A stretch of 64,000 nt of DNA. It comes from Burkholderia pyrrocinia. GTDB lineage: Bacteria; Pseudomonadota; Gammaproteobacteria; Burkholderiales; Burkholderiaceae. How positions within the stretch are numbered: position 1 is the first letter of the stretch; the number at the start of each line of letters is the position of its first letter. The stretch lies in assembly GCF_001028665.1 (NCBI RefSeq), contig NZ_CP011503.1:1054001-1118000 (forward strand), given 5' to 3'. A program made the translations under genes and the position numbers. The notes beneath the pieces are model-generated. The model was not told the origin of the DNA. It was given only the letters and a program-made list of their open reading frames with translations, and ran no database searches. Shown in pieces: positions 16,726-25,250 of the stretch.

Positions 16726-17562
16726 TCAAGCGGCAGCCCGCGGCGGCCTCATCGCCGCGTGCGGACGACCGACGAGCCGCGTCAGCACGACGATCGCCAC
16801 CAGCGTCGCAACGTACGCGGCGATCTGGATGCCCGCCGGACGCGCGGTATAACCGATCAGCGTATGCAGCGCCTTGCCGACGATGCTCGTCTCCTTCAGC
16901 AGCCACGACGTATCCCAGATCGCGTCGCCCCACGACGGTACGAGGCCGGCCGCCAGCAGGAAACCGACACACTGGCTCGCCATCCCGGCAGCCAGCAGCA
17001 CGATCAGCCCGTTGGTGACGGAGAACAGGCGCTTCAGCGGAATCTGCAGCAGGCCCGCATACATCGCATAACCAAGCCCGGCCCCACCGAGCACGCCGAG
17101 CAGCCCGCCAGCGATCATCTGCGGCGTCTGCCCCGGATCGCCCGCGGCGATGCCGTAAAGGAACAGCACGGCCTCGGAGCCTTCGCGCAGCACCGCGACG
17201 CCGACCACGATCGCCAGCCCCGTCAGCGGCCGGCTGCCGGCCGCGACGGCCCGGCCGACTTCGCCCATGTGCAGCGCCATCTCGCGGCCGTGCCGGCTCA
17301 TCCAGATGCAGTGCCAGGCCAGCATCAGCGTCGCGACGAACATCACGCCGGCGTTGAATACTTCCTGCCCCATGCCGGACGCCCACTGCGAGATCACGTC
17401 GGCGAACGCCGCGATCAGGCCCGCGCCGATCACGCCGCCGACGAGCCCGCCGCCGACCCACCAGCCGCGCCGCGGCACGCCCTTCGTGGCGGCCATCACG
17501 ATCGAGACCACCAGCGCGGCCTCGAGCACTTCACGAAAGACAATCAGCGCGGTAGACAACAT
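16726..17562 (-). CDS. FTR1-family iron permease
   Basis: The 278-residue inner-membrane protein has seven hydrophobic segments and the two REXXE-type iron motifs of FTR1/EfeU: REVLE at residues 10-14 and REGSE at 126-130. These are the sites that pass iron through the membrane. The preceding gene encodes a cupredoxin-like exported protein, 12 bases away, so the two act together. This pair resembles FtrC and FtrB of the four-gene FtrABCD ferrous iron system, but no FtrA (P19-like) or FtrD (ferredoxin-like) gene is present nearby. Confidence 0.92.
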   Translation of the reverse strand: MLSTALIVFREVLEAALVVSIVMAATKGVPRRGWWVGGGLVGGVIGAGLIAAFADVISQWASGMGQEVFNAGVMFVATLMLAWHCIWMSRHGREMALHMGEVGRAVAAGSRPLTGLAIVVGVAVLREGSEAVLFLYGIAAGDPGQTPQMIAGGLLGVLGGAGLGYAMYAGLLQIPLKRLFSVTNGLIVLLAAGMASQCVGFLLAAGLVPSWGDAIWDTSWLLKETSIVGKALHTLIGYTARPAGIQIAAYVATLVAIVVLTRLVGRPHAAMRPPRAAA

Positions 17563-17574
17563 GGCGGGATTCGC

Positions 17575-17907
17575 TTACTTGACGGTCAGGTGGGTCTTCG
17601 ACTGCGCTTCGTGATACTCGTCGTGAAACTCGTAGGTACCGGCCTTCAGCGGCCCGACCAGGATCTCGGCCGACTTGCCGGCCGGAATGACCTTCTCGGC
17701 CTTGAAGTCGTCGCTCTCGAATTCCGCGGGCGTCGCATCGAGGTTCTTCACGACGAACTTCACCTTCTTGCCGGCCGGAATCGTCACGCCATCGGGCGAA
17801 AACTTGTGGTCCTTCAGCGTCAGGTTGACGACGTCGTCGGCGGCGAATGCGGTGGCGGCGGACGCGCCCAGCAGGACAGCGGCGAAACCCAGTGCGAAAC
17901 GGTTCAT
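17575..17907 (-). CDS. Periplasmic cupredoxin-like protein partnered with FTR1
   Basis: The 110-residue protein has a signal peptide cut after about residue 23 (ATAFA|ADD) and a single cupredoxin-fold domain resembling EfeO-N/FtrB. Key blocks are LKDHKFSPDGVTIPAGKKVKFVVKN and KAGTYEFHDEYHEAQSKTHLTVK. There is no Cys in the mature protein, so it cannot form a type-1 blue copper site. The acidic and His residues (FESDDF, FHDEYHE) could bind iron or copper in another way. It probably delivers or oxidises iron for the permease encoded 12 bases downstream. Confidence 0.85.
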   Translation of the reverse strand: MNRFALGFAAVLLGASAATAFAADDVVNLTLKDHKFSPDGVTIPAGKKVKFVVKNLDATPAEFESDDFKAEKVIPAGKSAEILVGPLKAGTYEFHDEYHEAQSKTHLTVK

Positions 17908-17938
17908 GTGCGTAACGGAATGAAATATCGAAGAACAT

Positions 17939-17961
17939 TGATACTAAGATCGATTCGCATT
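17939..17961 (-). promoter_or_regulatory. Possible Fur box upstream of the cupredoxin gene
   Basis: The plus strand reads TTGATACTAAG then ATCGATTCGCAT, which resembles the TGATACTAATTCTCATT form of Fur sites. It lies about 30 bases before the cupredoxin start. The second half matches poorly, so the call is tentative. Confidence 0.3.
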
Positions 17962-18187
17962 TCCATCTCGCGTACCCTTACCGGCATTATGGAGATAGCG
18001 TTTCACAAGAACGCACCGAGCCTTGCCAGGCAAGGCTCTCATCGCATGAGGCCGGCGGCGCGTCGGCGTCAATCGGGAAAGATTCCGACTGACGCATGCA
18101 CTGTCTTCCGATTTGTCTGACTTCATGCTGGCGAGCGATCTCGCCGCGCCGAGGCGGCAATGCATGTGTCACGCTGCATGAATGCGC

Positions 18188-18218
18188 TTGACCTTCCAAC
18201 CATGGCAAGCTTCATGCT
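18188..18218 (+). promoter_or_regulatory. CueR-type (MerR family) copper-responsive promoter
   Basis: A -35 TTGACC (18188-18193) and a -10 CATGCT (18213-18218) are separated by 19 bases, the overlong spacer typical of MerR-family promoters. The spacer region carries the dyad CCTTCC-AACCAT-GGCAAG, very close to proteobacterial CueR boxes. It lies 37 bases before the CopZ-like gene. No cueR gene is in the window, so the activator must be encoded elsewhere. Confidence 0.7.
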
Positions 18219-18254
18219 GACCGTGCTCGTCAATCGTCAACTCAGGAGAACACG

Positions 18255-18455
18255 ATGGAATTCGAAGTCCAGGACATGACCTGCGGCGGCTGTGCCAATG
18301 CGATCACGCGTGCGGTGACGGCCGCCGATCCCGCCGCGAAGCTCGACATCGACGTCGCGACGAAGATCGTCAAGGTCGAATCGGCGCAAGGCGCCGAACG
18401 CGTGCAGTCGATCATCGAAGCCGCCGGCTTCCACCCCGCGCTGCGCACCGCATGA
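18255..18455 (+). CDS. copZ: CopZ-like heavy-metal-associated (HMA) chaperone
   Basis: The 66-residue protein is a single HMA domain: metal motif MTCGGC with Cys10 and Cys13 near the N-terminus, then the ferredoxin-like fold with IDVATKIVKVES and VQSIIEAAGFHP. Such proteins carry Cu(I) in the cytoplasm to copper ATPases. A CTCAGGAG ribosome binding site precedes the ATG. The CueR-type promoter upstream supports copper rather than another metal. The gene stands alone, without a copA-type ATPase beside it. Confidence 0.88.
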   Translation: MEFEVQDMTCGGCANAITRAVTAADPAAKLDIDVATKIVKVESAQGAERVQSIIEAAGFHPALRTA

Positions 18456-18518
18456 CGCGCGCTGCGGGCTGAGAGCTGCGGGCGCACCGCCGAATGGCGT
18501 TGCGCCCGCGGCATCGCA

Positions 18519-20009
18519 TCAGCGCAGCCGGATCAGCGTCGACTTCAGCTCGGTGTACTTCTCGAGCGCGTGCAGCGACTTGTCGCGGCCGTTGCCCGAC
18601 TGCTTGTAGCCGCCGAACGGGAAGTTCATGTCGCCGCCCTCGTCGTAGCAGTTCACCCACACCGTGCCCGCGCGCAGCCGGCGCGACACGTCGTGCGCGG
18701 TCGTCAGGTTCGACGTCCACACGGCCGCGGCCAGCCCGTATTCGGTGTCGTTCGCGATCCGCACGGCCTCGTCGACGTCGTCGAACACGATCACCGACAG
18801 CACGGGCCCGAAGATCTCCTCGCGCGCAATCTTCGCATCGGGCTTCACCTCGAACACCGTCGGCTCGACGTAGAAGCCGCCCGTCTCCGCCTTCACGCGC
18901 GCACCGCCCGTAACGAGCCTGCCTTCGCTGCGCCCCGCCTCGATATAACCGAGCACGCGCTCGAGCTGGATGCCGTCGACGATCGCGCCCATCGACACCG
19001 ACGGATCGAGCGGATTGCCGGGTGCGTATGCGCGCGCGGCCGCCAGGAGCTTCTCGATGAATACCTCCTTGATGTCGCGATGCACGAGCAGACGCGAGCC
19101 GGCCGTGCACATCTCGCCCATGTTGTAGAAGATCGCGCCGGCCGCCGCCTGTGCCGCGCGGTCGAGATCGGGACAATCGGGCAGCACGATGTTCGGCGAC
19201 TTGCCGCCGAGTTCGAGCCACGCGCGCTTCAGGTTCGACTGCGCGGCGTACTGCATGATCAGCTTGCCGACCGCCGTCGATCCGGTGAACGCGATGCAGT
19301 CGACGTCGCGATGCAGCGCAAGCAGCTTGCCGGGTTCGCCCGCGCCCGGCACGACGTTGAACACGCCGGCCGGGATCCCGGCTTCGTACGCGAGCTGCGC
19401 GACGCGAATCGCGGTCAGCGGCGACTTCTCCGACGGCTTCAGCACGACGCTGTTGCCGGCCGCGAGCGCGGGGCCGAATTTCCACGCGGCCATCAGGATC
19501 GGAAAGTTCCACGGCACGACCGCCGCCACCACGCCGACCGGCTCGCGCGTGACGAGGCCGACGAGATGATGATCGGCCGGCACGACTTCGCCGCCGACCT
19601 TGTCGATCGCTTCCGCGAACCACTCGACGCAGTACGCGGCGCCCGGCACGTCGACCGTCGTCGTATCGCCGATCGGCTTGCCCGCGTCGAGCGTCTCGAG
19701 CAGCGACAGTTCGTCGAGATGCTCGCGCATCAGCGCGGCCCAGCGCAGCAGCACGGCCTTGCGTGCGCCCGGATTCAGGCCGGCCCATACGCCTGCGTCG
19801 AACGCGCGGCGCGCGGCCGCGACGGCCGCGTTCACGTCGGCTTCGCCGCACTCGGCCACCTTCGCCAGCACGCGGCCGTCGATCGGGCTCACGCAGTCGA
19901 ACGTCTTGCCGCCGTGCGCGTCGCGCGACGCGCCGTCGATGAATGCGCGCCCTTCGATCTCGAGCGACGCCGCCTTGTCCTGCCAGTCAGCCAAAGTCAA
20001 CTTGTTCAT
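18519..20009 (-). CDS. puuC: Gamma-glutamyl-gamma-aminobutyraldehyde dehydrogenase (PuuC-like)
   Basis: The 496-residue enzyme is an NAD(P)-dependent aldehyde dehydrogenase. The catalytic Glu266 lies in ELGGKSPN and the nucleophile Cys301 in GEMCTAGSR; PWNFPILMAAWK and FTGSTAVGK are cofactor-binding blocks. It should oxidise gamma-glutamyl-gamma-aminobutyraldehyde to gamma-glutamyl-GABA in the Puu pathway. Context supports this over other aldehydes: puuR lies directly upstream on the same strand and puuD, puuA and the PuuB-like genes are close by. Confidence 0.9.
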   Translation of the reverse strand: MNKLTLADWQDKAASLEIEGRAFIDGASRDAHGGKTFDCVSPIDGRVLAKVAECGEADVNAAVAAARRAFDAGVWAGLNPGARKAVLLRWAALMREHLDELSLLETLDAGKPIGDTTTVDVPGAAYCVEWFAEAIDKVGGEVVPADHHLVGLVTREPVGVVAAVVPWNFPILMAAWKFGPALAAGNSVVLKPSEKSPLTAIRVAQLAYEAGIPAGVFNVVPGAGEPGKLLALHRDVDCIAFTGSTAVGKLIMQYAAQSNLKRAWLELGGKSPNIVLPDCPDLDRAAQAAAGAIFYNMGEMCTAGSRLLVHRDIKEVFIEKLLAAARAYAPGNPLDPSVSMGAIVDGIQLERVLGYIEAGRSEGRLVTGGARVKAETGGFYVEPTVFEVKPDAKIAREEIFGPVLSVIVFDDVDEAVRIANDTEYGLAAAVWTSNLTTAHDVSRRLRAGTVWVNCYDEGGDMNFPFGGYKQSGNGRDKSLHALEKYTELKSTLIRLR

Positions 20010-20092
20010 CAGGATGCCTTATGTTGTGGCATTCGCGGTGCGACGCGCCGCGCGCATCATGCGCGGCCGGCCGCGAATGCGGTGACGCGCGG

Positions 20093-20662
20093 TCAGAAGG
20101 TCGCCGGCGAATTGGCCGAGACGACCTCGCAGATCTGTTCCGCGCTGGGATTGCGAAAACGGTGCGGCAAACGGCTTTCGAAGTAGTAGCCGTCTCCGGG
20201 GTCGAGCAGCCACGTCGCGCCGTCGACGGTCAGCTCGAGCCGGCCCGACACGACGACACCGCCCTCATGCCCCGCGTGCACGAGCATCTCGGGCCCCGTA
20301 TCGGCGTGCGGCTGGTAGATCTCGCGCAGGATGCACATGTTGCGGTCCTTCACGCTCGCGCCGACCAGATGAAACGCGAGCGTGTCGTTGCCGAGGTTCG
20401 GCATTTCGTCGCGACGCGACACGACCGAGCGCGATTCGACGAGCTCGAACGTGAAGAACTCCGCGAGACTCATCGGTATGCATTCGAGCAGCTTCTTCAG
20501 CGAGCCGACCGACGGGCTCACGCGGCCCTGTTCGATCAGCGAGATCGTGCCGTTGGTCACGCCGGCGCGCTTCGCGAGTTCGCGCTGCGACAGGGCATGC
20601 TTGTTGCGCACGTAACGCAGGCGCTCGGCGACTTCGGTGGACATCGATTCGGTTTCGGACAC
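20093..20662 (-). CDS. puuR: PuuR-like XRE/cupin transcriptional repressor
   Basis: The 189-residue protein joins an N-terminal XRE helix-turn-helix (LSQRELAKRAGVTNGTISLIEQG, about residues 19-41) to a C-terminal cupin sensor domain (VHAGHEGGVVVSGRLEL and LDPGDGYYFESRLPHRFRN). This is the architecture of PuuR, the putrescine-responsive repressor of puu genes. It is encoded between puuC and the divergent puuD operon, and an ATAATGAACA motif resembling the E. coli PuuR site lies about 100 bases upstream of its start. Confidence 0.9.
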   Translation of the reverse strand: MSETESMSTEVAERLRYVRNKHALSQRELAKRAGVTNGTISLIEQGRVSPSVGSLKKLLECIPMSLAEFFTFELVESRSVVSRRDEMPNLGNDTLAFHLVGASVKDRNMCILREIYQPHADTGPEMLVHAGHEGGVVVSGRLELTVDGATWLLDPGDGYYFESRLPHRFRNPSAEQICEVVSANSPATF

Positions 20663-20765
20663 GATAAGTGCGATGACAAAGTGAAACGACGCAGTGGACA
20701 GCCGTTGAATATTCTAATCACTTTATGCCGCACATCAGCGGGGAAAACCCTGAAAGGCGTTCGAA

Positions 20766-20788
20766 ATAATGAACACCGTGTCGATTAT
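20766..20788. promoter_or_regulatory. Candidate PuuR operator (imperfect dyad)
   Basis: ATAATGAACA (20766-20775) and TGTCGATTAT (20779-20788) form a dyad with 8 of 10 positions paired. The left half is the same as the core of the E. coli PuuR site as I recall it (ending ATAATGAACA). It lies between divergent puuR and puuD, where such a site is expected. Confidence 0.5.
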
Positions 20789-20853
20789 TCCTTTTGCGAA
20801 TCTTTTGTTCGCACTGCTCGGGAAAGCCCTGATGCAGGACCGTTAAAAAACAT

Positions 20854-20881
20854 TTGACGCCGTTTTTGGCTCGTATATGCT
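20854..20881 (+). promoter_or_regulatory. Candidate sigma-70 promoter of the puuD operon
   Basis: TTGACG (20854-20859) and TATGCT (20876-20881) are separated by 16 bases. They read toward puuD and lie between the two dyads of this region. If used, the mRNA would have a leader of about 680 bases. Confidence 0.4.
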
Positions 20882-20944
20882 GGCTCTCAGGTCAGCGTCA
20901 TTTGGCTTTCACAGGCAGCAAAACGCGTTATTGCAACGCAAAAA

Positions 20945-20960
20945 TTGATGCCCATCAATG
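20945..20960. promoter_or_regulatory. Perfect 7-2-7 palindrome downstream of the puuD promoter
   Basis: ATTGATG-CC-CATCAAT is a perfect dyad located about 65 bases after the candidate -10 element. Its position suits an operator that blocks elongation or initiation. It differs from the ATAATGAACA-type dyad, so a second regulator is possible. Confidence 0.4.
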
Positions 20961-21565
20961 TAAATGACGCGTAACCGGCGCCTTGATTATTTTAAACGCC
21001 CAGCGCGTTGAAACGGTCAGGTGTTCAATACTTTCAACAACCCAGTCGAGTGTAATCGTGAGAGTCCGTGGCCCTCTGGTGAGGTGGGATCGAAGCGTGG
21101 CGCGAAGTTCGCGCAGCGCGGCGTCCCCTTCCGATGGCAGTTGCGGCTGGCATAGTCCTCGCCTGCAGCATCTGTCGATCTACACAATCCTGTCTCGTCG
21201 TTCCGTTCGGCGCCACAACGCCGTATCCGCACGCGCATTCGTCGCCGTCGATACCGACGAAGTGGCGTCGCTGCTGCCGTAGCGCCTCTCCTTTCTTTAC
21301 GTCGTTCGTTTCGTCTGCCGATTCGCCAACCGCATCGTCCATGCGGTGACGGAACGCGTTCGCGCATTCGTTGCCGCGTCGCGTATCGCAACCAAACGAA
21401 CGACGGCCTGATCGTCGCGCGCAGCGCGGATCGCCACGTCATCCCGCTGCGCCCATTCACCAGCGGCCTCGCGCTCTGCGCCAGGCTGCGGGGCCGTGTC
21501 GTGCCTGCGTTTTGCAATATCGGACCCGACGCACGCCACAGCCCTATGGATTACTGATTGACGTC

Positions 21566-22351
21566 ATGGAAAGGAAACCCCTCGTCGGCATCACCGCCGA
21601 CCACACGCAAATCGGCGCACACGCGTCGCATACGGTCGGCGACAAATACGTCGCCGCGATCGTCGACGGCGCGCAGGCGCTCGCGATGGTGCTGCCCGCG
21701 CTCGGCGAGCGCCAGTCGGTCGACGACATCCTCGACACGGTCGACGGCCTGCTGTTTACCGGCAGCTACTCGAACGTCGAGCCGCACCAGTATGGCGGCG
21801 AGCCGAGCGCACCCGGCACGAAGCACGACCCGGCACGCGATGCAACGACGCTGCCGCTGCTGCGCGCGGCGATCGCCGCAGGCGTGCCGGTGCTCGCCGT
21901 CTGCCGCGGCTTCCAGGAGCTGAACGTCGTCTGCGGCGGCACGCTGCACCAGCGCGTGCACGACGTGCCGGGCCTCGCCGATCACCGCGAGGACGACGAC
22001 GCGCCGATGGACACGCAATACGGCCCCGCGCACGTCGTGCACCTGACGCCCGGCGGCAAGCTGCACGCGCTGGCCGGCGGCCGCGACGAAGTGCACGTGA
22101 ACTCGCTGCACAAGCAAGGCATCGCACAGCTCGGCTCCGGCCTCGCCGTCGAAGCCGTCGCGCCGGACGGCCTGATCGAGGCCGTAAGCGTCGTCGATGC
22201 ACCGGCTTTCGCACTCGCCGTGCAATGGCATCCGGAATGGCGGCATGCGCATGACCCGCTGTCGAGCGCGATCTTCCGCGCCTTCGGCGACGCCTGCCGC
22301 GCCCGCCGCCATGCCCGCACGCGCGCCATGGCCGCCGCCGCGCTCGCCTGA
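21566..22351 (+). CDS. puuD: Gamma-glutamyl-GABA hydrolase (PuuD/SpuA-like)
   Basis: The 261-residue protein is a class I glutamine amidotransferase-like hydrolase. The nucleophile Cys113 lies in AVCRGFQELN, and His222 and Glu224 in QWHPEW complete the triad. LFTGSYSNVEPHQY and VNSLHKQGI match PuuD. It cleaves gamma-glutamyl-GABA to glutamate and GABA, the last step of the glutamylated putrescine route. The ATG at 21566 places the conserved PLVGITADH block at the N-terminus. It heads the rightward operon and is followed 28 bases later by puuA. Confidence 0.9.
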   Translation: MERKPLVGITADHTQIGAHASHTVGDKYVAAIVDGAQALAMVLPALGERQSVDDILDTVDGLLFTGSYSNVEPHQYGGEPSAPGTKHDPARDATTLPLLRAAIAAGVPVLAVCRGFQELNVVCGGTLHQRVHDVPGLADHREDDDAPMDTQYGPAHVVHLTPGGKLHALAGGRDEVHVNSLHKQGIAQLGSGLAVEAVAPDGLIEAVSVVDAPAFALAVQWHPEWRHAHDPLSSAIFRAFGDACRARRHARTRAMAAAALA

Positions 22352-22379
22352 GCGCGCCGACCCACTTACGAGAACAGAC

Positions 22380-23717
22380 ATGCAAGACATCGAAAGTTTT
22401 CTGAAGCAACACCGGATCACCGAAGTCGAGGCGATCATTCCCGACATGGCCGGCATCGCGCGCGGCAAGATCACGCCGCGCAACAAGTTCACGTCCGGCG
22501 AATCGATGCGGCTGCCGCAGGCCGTGATGGTGCAGACCGTCACCGGCGAATATCCGGAAGACGGCTCGCTGACCGGCGTGACCGACCCCGACATGGTGTG
22601 CGTGCCCGACGAGTCGACGATCCGCCTGATCCCGTGGGCCGTCGACCCGACCGCGCAGGTGATCCACGACTGCGTGCACTTCGACGGCTCGCCGGTCGAG
22701 ATCTCGCCGCGCTATGTGCTGCGCCGTGTGCTCGAGCTGTACAAGGCGAAGGGCTGGAAGCCCGTCGTCGCACCGGAGCTCGAGTTCTATCTGGTCGACA
22801 TGAACAAGGACCCCGACCTGCCGCTGCGCCCGCCGGTCGGCCGCACGGGCCGCCCCGAAACGGGCCGCCAGTCGTATTCGATCGAAGCCGTCAACGAGTT
22901 CGATCCGCTGTTCGAGGACATCTACGAGTACTGCGAAGCACAGAACCTCGACATCGATACGCTGATCCACGAAGTCGGCGCCGCGCAGATGGAGATCAAC
23001 TTCATGCACGGCGATGCGCTGTCGCTGGCCGACCAGGTGTTCCTGTTCAAGCGCACGGTGCGCGAGGCCGCACTGCGTCACAACATGTACGCGACGTTCA
23101 TGGCCAAGCCGATGGAAGACGAACCGGGTTCGGCGATGCACGTGCACCAGAGCATCGTCGACGAGGAAACCGGCCAGAACCTGTTCACGTCTCAGGAGAC
23201 GGGCGGCGCGACGTCGATGTTCTACAACTACCTCGCGGGGTTGCAGAAGTACACGCCGGCGCTGATGCCGATCTTCGCGCCGTACATCAACTCGTATCGC
23301 CGCCTGTCGCGTTTCATGGCCGCGCCGATCAACGTGCAGTGGGGCTACGACAACCGCACGGTCGGCTTCCGCGTCCCGCACTCGGGCCCGGCGGCACGCC
23401 GCATCGAGAACCGCATCCCGGGCGTCGACTGCAACCCGTACCTCGCGCTCGCCGCAACGCTCGCGGCCGGCTACCTCGGCATGACGCAACGCCTGGAGCC
23501 GACCGAGCCGCTCGTCAGCGACGGCTACAACCTGCCGTACCAGTTGCCGCGCAACCTCGAGGAAGGGCTGACGCTGATGGCCGCGTGCGAACCGCTCGGC
23601 GAGATCCTCGGCCACAAGTTCCTGAAGGCGTATTTCGCGCTGAAGGAAACCGAATACGAAGCGTTCTTCCGCGTGATCAGTTCGTGGGAACGCCGCCATC
23701 TGCTGCTGCACGTATAA
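22380..23717 (+). CDS. puuA: Gamma-glutamylputrescine synthetase (PuuA/SpuB-like)
   Basis: The 445-residue protein is a glutamine-synthetase-fold ligase. Family blocks include VAPELEFYLVD, HEVGAAQMEINF, AKPMEDEPGSAMHVHQSI and RRIENRIPGVDCNPYLALAATLAAG. It joins glutamate to putrescine using ATP. It lacks the adenylylation loop of GlnA, and its position between puuD and the putrescine aminotransferase fits PuuA. Spacing to both neighbours is short, so it is within the operon. Confidence 0.91.
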   Translation: MQDIESFLKQHRITEVEAIIPDMAGIARGKITPRNKFTSGESMRLPQAVMVQTVTGEYPEDGSLTGVTDPDMVCVPDESTIRLIPWAVDPTAQVIHDCVHFDGSPVEISPRYVLRRVLELYKAKGWKPVVAPELEFYLVDMNKDPDLPLRPPVGRTGRPETGRQSYSIEAVNEFDPLFEDIYEYCEAQNLDIDTLIHEVGAAQMEINFMHGDALSLADQVFLFKRTVREAALRHNMYATFMAKPMEDEPGSAMHVHQSIVDEETGQNLFTSQETGGATSMFYNYLAGLQKYTPALMPIFAPYINSYRRLSRFMAAPINVQWGYDNRTVGFRVPHSGPAARRIENRIPGVDCNPYLALAATLAAGYLGMTQRLEPTEPLVSDGYNLPYQLPRNLEEGLTLMAACEPLGEILGHKFLKAYFALKETEYEAFFRVISSWERRHLLLHV

Positions 23718-23755
23718 GCGCGCGCACAACCGCCATACGGAATCACGGAGGAAAC

Positions 23756-25189
23756 ATGACTTACCGCAACGAATCTGCCTGGATCCAGCCGGCCGCGCCG
23801 GCCGCCGCGCCGCGCGCGACGCAGGCACGCTCGACCGCCGAATACCGCGCGCTCGACGCCGCGCACCACATCCACCCGTTCTCGGACATGGGCGCGCTGA
23901 ACCGCGCGGGCAGCCGCGTGATCGTGAAGGCCGACGGCGTCTACCTGTGGGACTCGGACGGCAACAAGGTCATCGACGGGATGGCCGGCCTCTGGTGCGT
24001 GAACGTCGGCTACGGCCGCAAGGAACTCGCCGATGCCGCGTATCGCCAGCTGCAGGAACTGCCGTTCTACAACACGTTCTTCAAGACGACGCACCCGCCG
24101 GTGATCGAGCTTTCCGCGATGCTCGCGGAAGTGACGCCCGCCGGCTTCAACCACTTCTTCTATTGCAACAGCGGCTCGGAAGGCAACGACACCGTGCTGC
24201 GCCTCGTGCACCAGTACTGGCGCGTGCAGGGCAAGCCGCAGAAGAAATACGTGATCTCGCGCAGGAACGGTTATCACGGCTCGACGATCGCCGGCGGCAC
24301 GCTCGGCGGGATGGGCTACATGCACGAGCAGATGCCGTCGAAGGTCGAGCACATCGTGCACATCGACCAGCCGTACTTCTTCGGCGAAGCGCAGCCGGGC
24401 GAGACACCGGAAGCGTTCGGCCTCGCGCGTGCGCAGCAGCTCGAAGCGAAGATTCTCGAACTCGGCGCGGAGAATGTTGCTGCGTTCATCGGCGAACCGT
24501 TCCAGGGTGCGGGCGGCGTGATTTTCCCGCCGTCGACCTACTGGCCGGAAATCCAGCGGATCTGCCGCAAGTACGACATCCTGCTCGTTGCCGACGAAGT
24601 GATCGGCGGCTTCGGCCGCACCGGCGAATGGTTCGCGCATCAGCACTTCGGCTTCGAGCCGGACCTGATCACGATGGCGAAGGGCCTGACGTCGGGTTAT
24701 GTGCCGATGGGCGCGGTCGGGATCCACGAGCGGGTGGCGCGGCCGATCATCGACAACGGCGAATTCAACCATGGCCTCACGTACTCGGGCCATCCGGTCG
24801 CCGCGGCCGTCGCGGTCGCGAACCTGAAGCTGCTGCGCGACGAAGGGATCGTCGAGCGCGTGAAGAACGATACGGGCCCGTACTTCCAGGCGCTGATGCG
24901 CGAAACCTTCGCGCGTCACCCGATCGTCGGCGAAGTGCACGGCCATGGCCTCGTCGCGAGCCTGCAGCTCGCCGAATCGCCGGCCGAACGCCGCCGCTTC
25001 GCGAACGGCGGCGACGTCGGCACGATCTGCCGCGACTTCTGCTTCAACGGCAACCTGATCATGCGCGCGACCGGCGACCGGATGCTGCTGTCGCCGCCGC
25101 TCGTGATCTCGCGTCCGGAAATCGATGAACTCGTGTCGAAGGCGAAGAAGGCCGTCGATGCAACCGCCCAGCAACTGGGTATTTCGTAA
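23756..25189 (+). CDS. spuC: Putrescine-pyruvate aminotransferase (SpuC-like)
   Basis: The 477-residue enzyme is a class III PLP aminotransferase. NSGSEGNDTVLRL and VADEVIGGFGRTGEWF are cofactor-binding blocks, and the PLP Lys lies in ITMAKGLTSGYVPMG. It should transfer the amino group of putrescine to pyruvate, forming 4-aminobutanal, a route parallel to gamma-glutamylation. A CGGAGG ribosome binding site lies before the ATG. Order and neighbours match spuC of P. aeruginosa. Confidence 0.9.
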   Translation: MTYRNESAWIQPAAPAAAPRATQARSTAEYRALDAAHHIHPFSDMGALNRAGSRVIVKADGVYLWDSDGNKVIDGMAGLWCVNVGYGRKELADAAYRQLQELPFYNTFFKTTHPPVIELSAMLAEVTPAGFNHFFYCNSGSEGNDTVLRLVHQYWRVQGKPQKKYVISRRNGYHGSTIAGGTLGGMGYMHEQMPSKVEHIVHIDQPYFFGEAQPGETPEAFGLARAQQLEAKILELGAENVAAFIGEPFQGAGGVIFPPSTYWPEIQRICRKYDILLVADEVIGGFGRTGEWFAHQHFGFEPDLITMAKGLTSGYVPMGAVGIHERVARPIIDNGEFNHGLTYSGHPVAAAVAVANLKLLRDEGIVERVKNDTGPYFQALMRETFARHPIVGEVHGHGLVASLQLAESPAERRRFANGGDVGTICRDFCFNGNLIMRATGDRMLLSPPLVISRPEIDELVSKAKKAVDATAQQLGIS

Positions 25190-25250
25190 CGGCTTTGTCT
25201 ACAGGCGTGCGGCGGGCGCCGCACGCCGCCATAACCAGGGGAACTCCACC

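Larger units (their letters stand above)
17908..18254. other. Regulatory gap between the iron pair and the copper chaperone
   Basis: This 347-base gap between divergent genes has no credible gene. It holds a possible Fur site near the cupredoxin start, a 9-bp-stem hairpin (GAGCCTTGC-CAG-GCAAGGCTC at 18018-18038) without a T-run, and the MerR/CueR-type promoter described separately. Confidence 0.6.
20663..21565. other. Long gene-free regulatory region between puuR and puuD
   Basis: This 903-base gap holds two operator-like dyads and a sigma-70-like promoter in its first 300 AT-rich bases. The following 600 bases, up to the puuD start, contain no open frame with normal codon use or a ribosome binding site. 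It may be an unusually long 5' leader, a decayed gene, or the site of an undetected small RNA. Confidence 0.55.

Noticed and set aside
21034..21342. Small minus-strand frame in the puuR-puuD gap
   Set aside because: It has no ribosome binding site, atypical codon use and no recognisable segments. Several overlapping frames are equally open.
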